A DNA stretch of 35,305 nt from Fibrobacter succinogenes (GCA_902768325.1 CACXKY010000007.1:1-35305); one strand, 5' to 3'. Shown: positions 1 to 8,800, numbered from the stretch's first letter. A program made the numbers and translations. The notes: generated from the letters alone by a model not told the origin.

Positions 1-948
1 CTCGCCCCCACCGGCGCCGAATTCTCTCCCGAAGCTCCCGAGATGGTGCAGTCCCTCGTCCGCGCTTCGGTCACCCAGTCGGGCAACACCCTCGCCGAAA
101 GCTCCGATATCCAGCTCCGCACGAACCTCATGACCATGGGTAGCTCCATCGTGGTCGTCTGCGAACAGGTGAATAACGGTTCCGTGGTCGCCAGCGGCAA
201 GCAGAAGGCTGCCTCCATCGACGATCTCGACATGGCTATCGAAGGCGCTGTCAAGACGGCCCTCGCGAACCTCGCTCCGGAAGCTCCGGAAAGCGCCGCC
301 TACGCCCCGGCCCCGTCTTCCAACGATGAACCGCAGTACGTGTATGTGGTTCCGGCCGAAGGTTCCGGCAACGGCGAAGACCCCAACGACAAGTTCGCCC
401 ACAAGCGCCCCACCCGTAACTACGTGAGCTACGGTTTGGGTATGGCCATGTGGCACAACTACACGTTCAAGCCCGATGCCTGTAAGGAATTGGAAAATGG
501 TAGTATCAGCAAGCTTGAAGAATGCGCTAACAATTATGAGAAGAGGAGCTGGGAACAGGCGTTCGTCTTCCATTACGCCCGTATCTTCGAAGTGATTCCG
601 CAGGCCGCCATCACTATCGTGAACAACATGAACATGTCCTTCGGCGACGAATGGCAGTGGCACGAAACCTTCCTCATTGGTGGCCGCTGGTTCCCGAGCA
701 CGGGTACCATCACTCCGTTCCTCGGCGCTGGCCTCGGTCTCGGTATCCAGATTGACGGACACTACTACGATGAAGAAGAAGGCTTTGCCATCGGTCTTGC
801 TACCGGTGCCGAACTCGGTGTCATCTTCTTCCGCAATTCCGCCACGCAGCTCGAAGTCGGCTTTGCCTGGGACGCCCTGTGGGACGGCTTTGAAGCCTTT
901 GACCGTCGCTTCGGTGCGGGCAGCTTCTACATCGCTATCAACTATTAA
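1..948 (+). CDS. Outer-membrane beta-barrel protein, 5' end missing
   Basis: The reading frame is open from base 1, so the start lies outside the window; the first internal ATG is at 43 and 315 residues are visible. The N-terminal part (to about residue 110) reads like the repeating subdomain of CsgG/TolB-type periplasmic proteins: a run on a cysteine-containing strand (SSIVVVCEQV), then an ASIDDLDMAIEGAV helix. A Pro/Ala-rich linker follows. The last 170 residues alternate glycine and aromatic residues (GGRWFPSTGTITPFLGAGLG, ATGAELGVIFF) and finish in a terminal tyrosine (FYIAINY), as expected of an outer-membrane barrel. A strong terminator follows. No family name can be assigned with certainty; the barrel reading is inference from strand pattern. 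Confidence 0.7.
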   Translation, partial: LAPTGAEFSPEAPEMVQSLVRASVTQSGNTLAESSDIQLRTNLMTMGSSIVVVCEQVNNGSVVASGKQKAASIDDLDMAIEGAVKTALANLAPEAPESAAYAPAPSSNDEPQYVYVVPAEGSGNGEDPNDKFAHKRPTRNYVSYGLGMAMWHNYTFKPDACKELENGSISKLEECANNYEKRSWEQAFVFHYARIFEVIPQAAITIVNNMNMSFGDEWQWHETFLIGGRWFPSTGTITPFLGAGLGLGIQIDGHYYDEEEGFAIGLATGAELGVIFFRNSATQLEVGFAWDALWDGFEAFDRRFGAGSFYIAINY

Positions 949-984
949 TGAACGGCGGGCTTGGGCCCGCTTCGCAAGTTTGAA

Positions 985-1019
985 AAAGGCGGGTGTTGAA
1001 CCCGCCTTTCCCTTTTTTT
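985..1019 (+). terminator. Rho-independent terminator, probably bidirectional
   Basis: A 10-bp perfect stem (985-994 with 1000-1009, 5-base loop) is followed by CCC and seven T. On the minus strand the same stem runs into a short T run, so it may also stop rpe transcription from the right. A second hairpin (GCGGGC-TTGG-GCCCGC, 955-970) lies just after the stop codon of the barrel gene. Confidence 0.85.
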
Positions 1020-1044
1020 AAATGTTTGGTTAGTCGTTCACTTA

Positions 1045-1695
1045 TTAGCCGTTCACTTTCTGGACGAACTCGCGGCAGACGGCCTCGGGGTCGCTCTTTC
1101 CGAAAATGGCGGAACCTACGACGAACACGTTCGCGCCCGCTTCCTTGCAGGCGAGGATGTTGTCGAGCTTGACGCCGCCGTCAATCTGGATGTCCAGTTC
1201 CGGCTTGAGCTCACGCAAGGTGCGGATCTTGTCGAGGCAGTACGGGATCAGGCTCTGGCCGCCGAAACCGGGGTTCACCGACATGATGAGGACCATGTCC
1301 ACGATGTCGAGGACGTGCTTGATGCTCTCGAGGGGCGTTGCCGGGTTGATGGCGACTGCGGGTTTCACGCCGAGTTCGGCAATCTGGTGGAGCAGGCGGT
1401 CGAGGTGGTTCGTCGTTTCGGCGTGGACGCTAATGATGGAGGCGCCCGCCTTTGCGAATTCGGCGACGTAGTTTTCCGGATTCGAAATCATCAGGTGGCA
1501 ATCCAGCGGCAGGCTGGTTCCCTTCTTGACGCAGGCGGAAATGCCCGGACCGAAACTGATGTTCGGTACGAAGTGGCCGTCCATGATGTCGAGGTGGACA
1601 AGGCCCGCGCCACCGTTTTCGATGGCCTTGAGGCCCTTGCCGAGTTCAAGGAAGTTCGCGTTCAATACGCTGGGTGCGATAATTTGCTTCAACAT
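1045..1695 (-). CDS. rpe: Ribulose-phosphate 3-epimerase
   Basis: This cytoplasmic enzyme interconverts ribulose 5-phosphate and xylulose 5-phosphate in the pentose phosphate pathway. The product is 216 residues, the usual length. The family signatures are intact: HLDIMDGHFVPN with metal ligands His34 and Asp36, DCHLMI with His67, the phosphate loop VNPGFGGQ, and IDGGV with Asp172, followed by GSAIF. The start MLKQIIAPS matches the family's N-terminus, so the start is well supported even though no Shine-Dalgarno sequence is visible upstream. The gene faces away from the FISUMP lipoprotein at 1813, with about 117 bases for both promoters. Confidence 0.96.
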   Translation of the reverse strand: MLKQIIAPSVLNANFLELGKGLKAIENGGAGLVHLDIMDGHFVPNISFGPGISACVKKGTSLPLDCHLMISNPENYVAEFAKAGASIISVHAETTNHLDRLLHQIAELGVKPAVAINPATPLESIKHVLDIVDMVLIMSVNPGFGGQSLIPYCLDKIRTLRELKPELDIQIDGGVKLDNILACKEAGANVFVVGSAIFGKSDPEAVCREFVQKVNG

Positions 1696-1812
1696 GCCAC
1701 AAATCTAGTTAAAAGAGCGGTGTTTCGGGTAAAGGCGGTGCGGCGCGGTATGGATAATTCTAGCCCGGTGCCGTAATTTTATGTATTTTAGGGATGAGGA
1801 CTAGGAGGAACA

Positions 1813-2409
1813 ATGTCCCGCGTTATCTTTGTTTTTTTGATGGCCGTCCTTGCAGCCTGCTCGGATTCGTTCACGGATTCTCGTGACGGTAGTACATACA
1901 ACGTTGTACGTATTGGAAGCTTGATGTGGATGGCCGAGAACTTGGCGTATGAATCGGATGGAAGTTTTTGCCCGGACGGCGATGTGAAAAACTGCCCCAA
2001 GTACGGGCGGCTCTATACGTGGGATGCGGCCCGTAGCGCTTGCCCGGAGGGCTGGAGGCTGCCCGAGAAGCGCGACTTCGAATCCTTGATCGAGGCGGCC
2101 GGTGGAGCCTCCGTGGCCGGGGACGCCCTCAAGTCCGGTAGCGGCTGGTTCAAGAAGGGGAACGGCTCCGATGCTTTTGGATTCCGCGCCCTGCCTGCAG
2201 GGTACCGCAGCGCGGGTATTGAACCGGATACGCCTGCGAAATACGGCGGCATCGGTGGCTACACTTATTTCTGGAGTATTACCGAAGATGCGGAAGGGCT
2301 CGTCTATTACCTGTTCCTGGATTTCAGCAGCAAGGGAGCAAGCCTGAATGCATTCGGTAAAGACGCCGCGCGTTCCGTGCGTTGCGTTTCGGAACCGCTG
2401 GCGGAATAG
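1813..2409 (+). CDS. Small FISUMP-domain lipoprotein
   Basis: A 198-residue protein that starts after a clean AGGAGG sequence. The signal peptide ends in a lipobox (VLAAC), so Cys16 should be lipidated. The rest is essentially one FISUMP (TIGR02145) domain, the paralogous domain abundant in Fibrobacter: an opening strand VRIGSLMWMAENL, then YGRLYTWDAA, CPEGWRLPE, the core FRALPAGYR, and the closing RSVRCV. Its molecular function is unknown; family members are secreted or surface-linked. Unlike the two larger FISUMP lipoproteins near 19.3-22.6 kb, it has no N-terminal extra domain. Its stop codon abuts the stop codon of the convergent ttcA-like gene with no base between. Confidence 0.85.
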   Translation: MSRVIFVFLMAVLAACSDSFTDSRDGSTYNVVRIGSLMWMAENLAYESDGSFCPDGDVKNCPKYGRLYTWDAARSACPEGWRLPEKRDFESLIEAAGGASVAGDALKSGSGWFKKGNGSDAFGFRALPAGYRSAGIEPDTPAKYGGIGGYTYFWSITEDAEGLVYYLFLDFSSKGASLNAFGKDAARSVRCVSEPLAE

Positions 2410-3132
2410 TTACAGCAGGTAGTCCATGCGGATGTTCCGCATGCTTTCGAACAGGTTCGCCTTGAGCGTGGAGTTGCCCTTGGTGAGGCTCCTGATTTCT
2501 TCGCGAATGCTTTTGCGGTGGGACGCCTTCGAGAACTCGCAGGTGCAGGTGAACTTGCGGATGCCGGCGTCTTCGGCGTAGTCGATAATCTCGGATTCTT
2601 CGCAGTAGCACAGCGGGCGGATAATGCTACACGGGTATTTTTCGTAGGGCACCATCGGCGGCATGCCGCTGAACTCGCCCTTGTACAGCATGTTCATCAA
2701 GAGGGTTTCGACGATGTCGTCCATGTGGTGGCCTAGCGCAATCTTGTTGTAGCCGTTCTCGCGGGCGAACTTGATGAGCTCGGTACGGCGCTGCGTGCTG
2801 CACCAGTAGCAGTTCAGCTTGCGGCCTTCCTTGAGCCTGCCCTCTACCGCCACGTCCTTAAAGAAAAACGGAATCTGCGGGTACGCTTCGGAAAGATTCT
2901 GTAAAAATTCGCGCGGCGCCTTGTCGGCAAAGTCACTCTGGATGTGAATCGCGGCCACCTCGCAATCGGGGAGGAACCGCCCCATGCGGTTCGCCAGCTC
3001 CATCAGCAGTACGCTCGAGTCCTTGCCGCCACTCACGGCAATCAAGACGCGGTCCCCGGCTTCAATCAAGTTGAAGTCGTGGATGGCCTTCGTGATCTTC
3101 TTGCTGATGCGTTTGCGGATGGCGTTGGGCAT
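2410..3132 (-). CDS. ttcA: TtcA-family tRNA 2-thiolation enzyme
   Basis: A 240-residue PP-loop ATPase. The ATP-pyrophosphatase loop is SGGKDSS at residues 34-40, and GHHMDD lies at 134-139. Cys108 and Cys111 (CYWC) plus a C-terminal cysteine pair (Cys196/Cys198) match the three-cysteine Fe-S arrangement of TtcA, which installs 2-thiocytidine at position 32 of tRNAs using ATP. The RPLCYCEE segment is also TtcA-like. It is shorter than E. coli TtcA (about 311 residues), as in the compact TtcA/YdaO-like forms of many phyla, so the exact tRNA target is inferred. There is no Shine-Dalgarno sequence before the ATG. A terminator lies between it and dnaN, so it probably has its own promoter. Confidence 0.85.
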   Translation of the reverse strand: MPNAIRKRISKKITKAIHDFNLIEAGDRVLIAVSGGKDSSVLLMELANRMGRFLPDCEVAAIHIQSDFADKAPREFLQNLSEAYPQIPFFFKDVAVEGRLKEGRKLNCYWCSTQRRTELIKFARENGYNKIALGHHMDDIVETLLMNMLYKGEFSGMPPMVPYEKYPCSIIRPLCYCEESEIIDYAEDAGIRKFTCTCEFSKASHRKSIREEIRSLTKGNSTLKANLFESMRNIRMDYLL

Positions 3133-3143
3133 GGTTGATAGAT

Positions 3144-3171
3144 AAAAAGGGGCTCGCTTTCGCGACGCCCC
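3144..3171 (-). terminator. Terminator after dnaN
   Basis: On the minus strand GGGGC and GCCCC (3149-3171) enclose a CGC-GAAA-GCG type inner stem with one bulged base, followed by five T. It should separate dnaN transcription from the downstream ttcA-like gene. Confidence 0.8.
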
Positions 3172-3194
3172 GTTAGTTTCTTGGTTGACCCGTC

Positions 3195-4316
3195 TTACTC
3201 GTCGGTGAGGTGCGTCGGCATCAGCAAGAAGCTGAAGCCCATGTCGTCACCCACGGGTTCGATGATGCAGGCGCCGATGGGGTTGTTCATCTTCATGATG
3301 GTTTCTTCGCTCTTGCACATGCCGAAGATTTCGGTGATGTAGCGGCCGTCGAAACCGATGCTGAAGGAGCCTTCACCGTTGTGCGTCACGGCGAGGGCTT
3401 CGCGGGAATCGCCGCCGACATCCGGGTCGCTTGCGCTGAGTTCCATCGTGTTGCCGTCGATCTGCAGGCGCACCTTGTGGGTACGTGCGTTCGCCATGGA
3501 AATCACGCTGCGCATCTTGTTCTGGAATTCGACGGTATTGAGCTGGACGGTACGTTCGAACGTCTGCGGGATAACCGCGCGGTAGTTCGGATACGGACCT
3601 TCATAAAGCTTGGAGATGACCTGCGTGTCGCCGGTGCTGAAGAGGATGTGCGTTGCAGAAGTGCGGACCTCGATGGTCGCATCGCTCTTGGCCATATGGA
3701 GAATATGCTGCAAGGCCTTCTTCGGGATGATGGCGCCGTTCGAGAGCGAAGCTCCTTCGCGGTCAATCGTGGCGCGGCCGAGGCGGTGGCCATCGGTAGC
3801 GATCATGGAAATCTTGTTGTCCTTCGCTTCAAGGAACACGCCGTTCAAGCTGAGGCGGATGGAGTCGGTCGAGCAGGCGAAGGTCGTCTTCTCGGCGAGG
3901 AACGCAAGTTCAGTCGTGGAGAAGGAGAGCGTTTCGCCGTCGTCCACTTCGGGGAACGGAGGGAAGTCGCTGGCGTCAAAGCCGGTGATGCTGGCCTTAC
4001 CGCGTTCGCTCCACTGGATCTTGGCGAGGTAGTCCTGCACGTCGACGCTCACCATGGTGATGCTCGGGTCGACAAGGCTCTTCACGAGTTCGAGAAGCTT
4101 GCGGGCGTTGATGACAACGGAACCGTCGCGTTCGCCCTGGACTTCGACCTTGACCCTGATACCCAGGTCCAGGTCGGTCGCGCTCACTTCGAGGAAGTTT
4201 CCTTCCAGGCGCAGTGCGAAGTTGTTGAGAATCTGGATGGTAGACTTGTTGGGAACGGCGTTGATTGCGGACTGCAAAACGTCGAGGAACACGTTTTTCT
4301 CAATCTGGAACTTCAT
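3195..4316 (-). CDS. dnaN: DNA polymerase III sliding clamp (beta subunit)
   Basis: The 373-residue product has the length and three-fold repeated architecture of the bacterial beta clamp, which encircles DNA as a dimer and tethers polymerase III and other replication and repair proteins. Typical segments are MKFQIEKNVFLDVLQ at the start, LEVSATDLDLGI, VVINARKLLELVKSL, SMIATDGHRLG in the middle domain, and the end SFLLMPTHL. The start has AGAGG about nine bases upstream, inside the end of the preceding small gene. It is not next to dnaA or recF here; instead a 50-codon membrane-protein gene ends three bases before it, suggesting co-transcription. Confidence 0.97.
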   Translation of the reverse strand: MKFQIEKNVFLDVLQSAINAVPNKSTIQILNNFALRLEGNFLEVSATDLDLGIRVKVEVQGERDGSVVINARKLLELVKSLVDPSITMVSVDVQDYLAKIQWSERGKASITGFDASDFPPFPEVDDGETLSFSTTELAFLAEKTTFACSTDSIRLSLNGVFLEAKDNKISMIATDGHRLGRATIDREGASLSNGAIIPKKALQHILHMAKSDATIEVRTSATHILFSTGDTQVISKLYEGPYPNYRAVIPQTFERTVQLNTVEFQNKMRSVISMANARTHKVRLQIDGNTMELSASDPDVGGDSREALAVTHNGEGSFSIGFDGRYITEIFGMCKSEETIMKMNNPIGACIIEPVGDDMGFSFLLMPTHLTDE

Positions 4317-4319
4317 AAG

Positions 4320-4472
4320 TTATGCACCTCTTTGAATTAAAGTCGTTCCGACGAAGAAGACAACTGCGATAATCGCCAATGCCACGATAACCCACTTGTT
4401 CATGGAATTGGTCTTTTTCGGCACAAAATTCTTGGCGTTCTGCTTGGCGCGCCTGCGTTCACTTCGGCTCAT
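4320..4472 (-). CDS. Small single-pass membrane protein upstream of dnaN
   Basis: A 50-residue open reading frame. It starts with ATG preceded by GGAG at seven bases and ends three bases before the dnaN start. The N-terminal half is strongly basic (MSRSERRRAKQNAKNF). Residues 27-45 form one hydrophobic segment (WVIVALAIIAVVFFVGTTL), and the tail is short. The positive-inside rule predicts a cytoplasmic N-terminus. I do not recognise a family. The ribosome-binding site, the organised basic/hydrophobic layout and the tight spacing to dnaN support a real gene. It may simply provide translational coupling for the clamp gene, or anchor something at the membrane; neither can be decided from sequence. 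Confidence 0.72.
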   Translation of the reverse strand: MSRSERRRAKQNAKNFVPKKTNSMNKWVIVALAIIAVVFFVGTTLIQRGA

Positions 4473-4534
4473 TTTAAGTCTCCATTGTTTTACGCCTTAA
4501 AAACTACTATTTTTTAGGGCGAATGAGGTTCTCC

Positions 4535-4810
4535 ATGAACGAAACAACGCTAAATAAGCTCAAAAATAAAGCTACGGCATTTGCATCGGGCGCCCTGTCG
4601 CGGGTGGAAATCGCCACGGAAGAAAGTAGGCTCAAGGCGAAGTTCCAGGCATTAGGCCAAAAAGTGTACCAGGCGGTCCTGGGAGACCTGTTGAATGCGA
4701 TGAAGGACGACCCCTCCGTGGTCGCCCTGGTTGGCGAAATCGAGGAAACCAAGAAGAAAATTGCCGCACTTGAGGACAAGGTTGCTGGCAGGGAAGCCGG
4801 TTCCAAGTGA
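4535..4810 (+). CDS. Short helical coiled-coil protein, coupled to the M23 gene
   Basis: A 91-residue, almost wholly alpha-helical and charged protein with no signal peptide or membrane segment. The start at 4535 is preferred because GAGG lies six bases upstream; an in-frame ATG at 4523 would add four residues but has a poorly spaced site. The C-terminal half (EIEETKKKIAALEDKVAG) has heptad-like spacing. Its stop codon TGA overlaps the GTG start of the next gene (GTGA at 4807-4810), so the two proteins are almost certainly made together. No family recognised; a cytoplasmic partner of the membrane-anchored M23 protein is a reasonable inference. Confidence 0.72.
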   Translation: MNETTLNKLKNKATAFASGALSRVEIATEESRLKAKFQALGQKVYQAVLGDLLNAMKDDPSVVALVGEIEETKKKIAALEDKVAGREAGSK

Positions 4811-5634
4811 AGAAAGTCGAGATACACGTATTCCCCGACAAGACTTCGGGCAGCAAGAGCTATAGGGTTTCGTTCCTCGCGTTCGTGGCGTCTATCGCCT
4901 GCGTCGTGCTTTCGGTGGTGGGCTTTATCATCTTTTCCCCGGACCGCATTGTCGACAACCTCTCGAACGGGAACGCGTTGGCCGTGTTCCGCCAAAACAA
5001 GACTATCAAGAAAGAAATCAAGGTCATCCGCGAATCGGTGGACGAATCGATCCTGAAGGCCGAAGAGACGAAGATCCTGCGAGACAGTACGGTCTACCGC
5101 GGTGGCCTCGGGTTCATCCTCGAAGAGAACGCGATTGACGAAGTGCTTGCCGGCCCCCGCAAAAGCTTGAACGAAGTCGAAGCGACGTTCCGCAGGCTCG
5201 AAGAGCGCCTGCTGCAGGATTCCGCCCTTGCGGCGAACATCCCCGTCATCCATCCCCTCAAGAACGAGCACGTGGTGAAGAACCGCTTCGAGATGATCTA
5301 CGACCCGTTTACCGAACAGGAACTCCCGCACCGCGGTATCGACTATGTGGCCGCGGTCGGCGACACGGTCTATGCGACCGGCGGTGGCGTCGTGACCGAG
5401 GTCCGTTCGCACCGCGGTTTCGGGCTTTCGATGAAGGTCGAGCACCTGCCTAAGATCCGCACGTTCTATGCTCATTTGGGCAAGTCCTTGGTGAAGGTCG
5501 GCGAAAGGGTTCGCCGCGGGCAGCCGATCGCCATCGTGGGCGAAAGCGGTCGCGAATCGAGCGTCGCCTTGCACTACGAAATCCGCGTGGATGGCGTCCC
5601 CGTCAATCCCGAGGACTATTTCATAACAAAGTAA
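4807..5634 (+). CDS. Membrane-anchored M23 (LytM-type) peptidase-like protein
   Basis: A 275-residue protein starting at GTG. It has a short basic cytoplasmic N-terminus, one membrane segment (about residues 22-44), a helical coiled region (57-140) and a C-terminal M23/LytM domain (about 150-272). M23 enzymes cut peptide crosslinks in peptidoglycan. Metal ligands are visible: His175 and Asp179 in HRGID, and His256 in LHYEIR. His223 in FYAHL matches one catalytic histidine. The first His of the usual HxH motif is Ala254 (ALH), which removes the second catalytic histidine of LytM-type enzymes. It may therefore be weakly active or act as a regulator of other hydrolases. A terminator follows. Confidence 0.88.
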   Translation: MKKVEIHVFPDKTSGSKSYRVSFLAFVASIACVVLSVVGFIIFSPDRIVDNLSNGNALAVFRQNKTIKKEIKVIRESVDESILKAEETKILRDSTVYRGGLGFILEENAIDEVLAGPRKSLNEVEATFRRLEERLLQDSALAANIPVIHPLKNEHVVKNRFEMIYDPFTEQELPHRGIDYVAAVGDTVYATGGGVVTEVRSHRGFGLSMKVEHLPKIRTFYAHLGKSLVKVGERVRRGQPIAIVGESGRESSVALHYEIRVDGVPVNPEDYFITK

Positions 5635-5666
5635 CGTTTAAGGGGCGTATTGCCGGCCCGTTTGTG

Positions 5667-5692
5667 GAAAGGGGGTTCACCCCCCTTTTTTG
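5667..5692 (+). terminator. Terminator after the M23 gene
   Basis: GGGGG-TTCA-CCCCC (5671-5685) flanked by A residues on the left and one C plus six T on the right. It lies about 35 bases after the M23 stop codon. Confidence 0.85.
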
Positions 5693-5786
5693 CGTATAAG
5701 GGTGCGAAATGTGGTCCCCTGGCCCCGGTGGCGGCGGCGGATTTTACATTCTTAGTTATATTTAAGGTGCTTTAGGAGGGCGTTCC

Positions 5787-5858
5787 ATGTGTTTGGAGGG
5801 CCCTTTTGGAGTTGTTCAAAAAGTTTTGCTTTATTTCAAGGTTTGTAATGACGAATAA
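5787..5858 (+). CDS. Possible leader peptide overlapping the RNase E/G start
   Basis: A 23-codon open reading frame beginning at an ATG preceded by AGGAGGG with ideal spacing (5775-5781), the best ribosome-binding site in this stretch. It encodes MCLEGPFGVVQKVLL and a further eight residues, then stops with TAA at 5856-5858. That stop is 11 bases past the first base of the ATG of the RNase E/G gene, in a different frame. Overlap of this kind could couple translation of the two. It may instead be chance, with the ribosome-binding site serving nothing, so confidence is limited. Confidence 0.4.
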   Translation: MCLEGPFGVVQKVLLYFKVCNDE

Positions 5859-8800
5859 GTGTAAGCGTGGAATTCTGATCAGCAAGACTCCCTATGAGAA
5901 ACGCTTTGCCATCATGGAAGATGGGGAATTGGCGGAACTCATTGTCGAGGGGGCGTCTTCTGAACAGGTTCTCGGCAATATTTATAAGGGCATTGTGAAG
6001 AAGGTCGTTCCTTCCGCGAAGCTCGCCTACGTCGATATAGGGCTCGGGATGGATGGCGTCCTCTACCAGGAGGATGCGGTGGACCGTAACGCTTCGCCGA
6101 ACCGTAGGGGCGGCGATGACGATGACGGCGAGGCTTTCGACGAGGTCGCTATCGAGAAGGTGCTTCGCGAAGGCGACGAGATTATGGTGCAGGTGTCCAA
6201 GGAGCCCATCCCCGGCAAGGGCGCTGTCTTGACGATGCGCCTGCTCTTTGCGGGCAGCTACCTGGTTTGCATGCCCGGTACGAATTTCATTGGCGTTTCC
6301 AAGCGCGAACGCGACCCTGCCAAGCGCAGCGAGTTCAAGAGGATGATCAACCGCCTCAAGGCACACGACGTAGGCTACATCGTGCGTACCGAGGGCATGA
6401 ACGCCTCCGAAGACCAGATTGTGCAGCAGATGCGCGAGCTGGAAAGCCGTTGGGCCAGGACGAAGGATCGCTTCGATGCCGATGCGGCCCCGTCCTGCAT
6501 CTACGAAGATTCCAATTCTATCAACCGCGCTATCGGCGACTACTTCAACGGCAATACGGACTACGTCTATATCGACAACCGTGACGAATATTTCGCCCTG
6601 CGCGATTGCCTCAGGGAAGTGGCTCCGGATATGCTGGACAAGGTCAAGCTCTGGAGCTCCAGCGAGAGCCTGTTCGAATACTTCAAGATTGAAAACGATT
6701 TCGCCCGCTCCCTGCAGCGCCAGGTACCGCTTCCGCGCGGTGGAAACCTCGTCATCGAGCAGACCGAGGCGCTTACCTCCATCGACGTGAATACGGGTCC
6801 GAAGGTCCATGGCAAGGACCAGGGCAAGATTATCCTCGAGACGAACATCGACGCCTGTCGCGAAATCGCGAAGCAGCTTCGACTCAGGGACGTGGACGGC
6901 ATCACGATTATCGACTTTATCGATATGGAATCCGACGCGGACCGCGAAACGGTCTACCAGGAATTCTGCAAGGCCGTCCGTCGCGACAAGGCCGAAGTCA
7001 CGCCTTCCCCGATTAGCCAGTTCGGCTTGATGGAAGTGACGCGCAAGCGCATCCGTGAGACGGCCGGCAAGACGAAGTTCTGCCCGGTGTGTAGCGGCGG
7101 TGGCCGTATTGCCACGCTGGAATCGGCGCTCGGCATGATCGACCGCTGGATGGCCCGCGCCCATGCGAAGGGCAACCTCCGTGAAGTGACGCTCGTGGTG
7201 AGCGCTCCTCTGGTGGAGGTCCTCGTTCGTGACCGCGCCCGCATGCTCCATTACCTGGAATTCAAGCACAAGATGAGCGTCGAGCTCATCGAAGACGATC
7301 ACGCCCACGTGAACCAGTTCTGGATGTACAATTCCGAGAAGGAAGACATCACGGACCTCTACAACTTCGCCGAGATGGACAAGAGCGAAATGCGCGCGGT
7401 TGTCCCCAAGCGCCGCAACGAACGCGGCCGCAACAAGGTGAAGCGCGAGATCCTCATCAGCAAGACTCCGTACGAAAAGCGTATCGCTATCATGGAAGAC
7501 GGCGAGCTTGCCGAACTCGTGGTGGAGAGCGTCTCTTCGACCCGCGTGCTGGGCAACATCTACAAGGGCGTGGTACAGAAGGTATTGCCCGCGCTCAAGG
7601 CTGCATTTGTCGATATCGGTATGGAAAAGGCCGGATTCCTGCATCAGGACGACGCCATGGACCGTAACGAGCTGTTGCGCCGCGAATACGGTGACGACGA
7701 CGACGAAGGCGGCCCGTCCAAGGAAATCTCTATCGACGAGATCCTGAAGGAAGGCCAGGAGATCATGGTGCAGGTGGTGAAGGAACCGATCAGCACCAAG
7801 GGCGCCCGACTCACGACGCATTTGAGCTTTGCCGGACGTTTCCTCGTGTGTATGCCGGGGACGAACTTCATCGGCGTTTCCAAGCGCGAACGCGACCCCG
7901 CCAAGCGCCGCGAGTTCAAGAAGGTGGTCCGCCGCCTCAAGGCCCGCGACGTGGGTTATATCGTGCGTACGAACGGCCTTATCGAGTCCGAGTTCGAAAT
8001 CCAGAAGCAGATGCGCGAACTGGAAAGCAAGTGGGAACAGACGAAGTACAACTTCGCCTGCCAGCCTCCGGAAACGTGTATCTACGAGGAATCCGATTCC
8101 ATCGAACAGACCGTCCGCGAATACTTCGGCGAGAATACCGACTTCGTGTACATCGACAACCGCGAGGAATACCTCGCCCTGCGCGATTACCTGAAGGTGC
8201 TTTCTCCGGACAAGCTCGACAAGGTGAAGCTCTGGAACAAGAGCGAAAGCCTCTTCGAACATTTCAAGATTGAGAATGAATACGCACGCTCCCTGCAGCG
8301 CCGCATCCCGCTCGGCAACAACGGCAACCTCGTTATCGAACAGACGGAAGCGCTCGTGTCCATCGATGTGAACATGGGCCGTAACCGCGGTAAGGATTCG
8401 AACAAGGTCGCCCTCGAGACGAACCTCCTCGCCTGCCGCGAGATTGCGAAGCAGCTGCGCCTTAGGGACGTGGGTGGCCTTATCATCATCAAGTTCCTCG
8501 TCATGAATTCGGATAGCGACCGCGAGGCCGTGTTCCAGGAATTCCGCAGGTCTATCCGCCGCGACAAGGCGCCGATCAGCCCCGCGCAGATTGGCCAGTT
8601 CGGCGTGATGGAAGTGACCCGCAAGCGCGTGCGCGTGAACCTCATGACCGAGAAGACGGAACTCTGCCCGGTATGCCATGGCGGTGGCCGCATTGCCACG
8701 CTGGAATCCACGCTCGGCATGATCGACCGCTGGATGTCCCGCGCCTATGCCAAGGGTAAGCTCCGCGAAGTTACTTTGGTTGTAAGTCCGCGCCTGGTGG

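Noticed and set aside
5806-5847. TTG start adding 14 residues to the RNase E/G fusion
   Set aside because: It has GGAGGG at good spacing, so it stays possible, but the added residues (FKKFCFISRFV) have no counterpart at the start of copy 2 and ATG 5848 begins right at the homology.
8491-8502. Frameshift or sequencing error as the cause of the lost Asp in RNase copy 2
   Set aside because: The frame is intact on both sides, neighbouring conserved residues are present, and Asp to Lys plus Asp to Val need several base changes, so a single error is unlikely.
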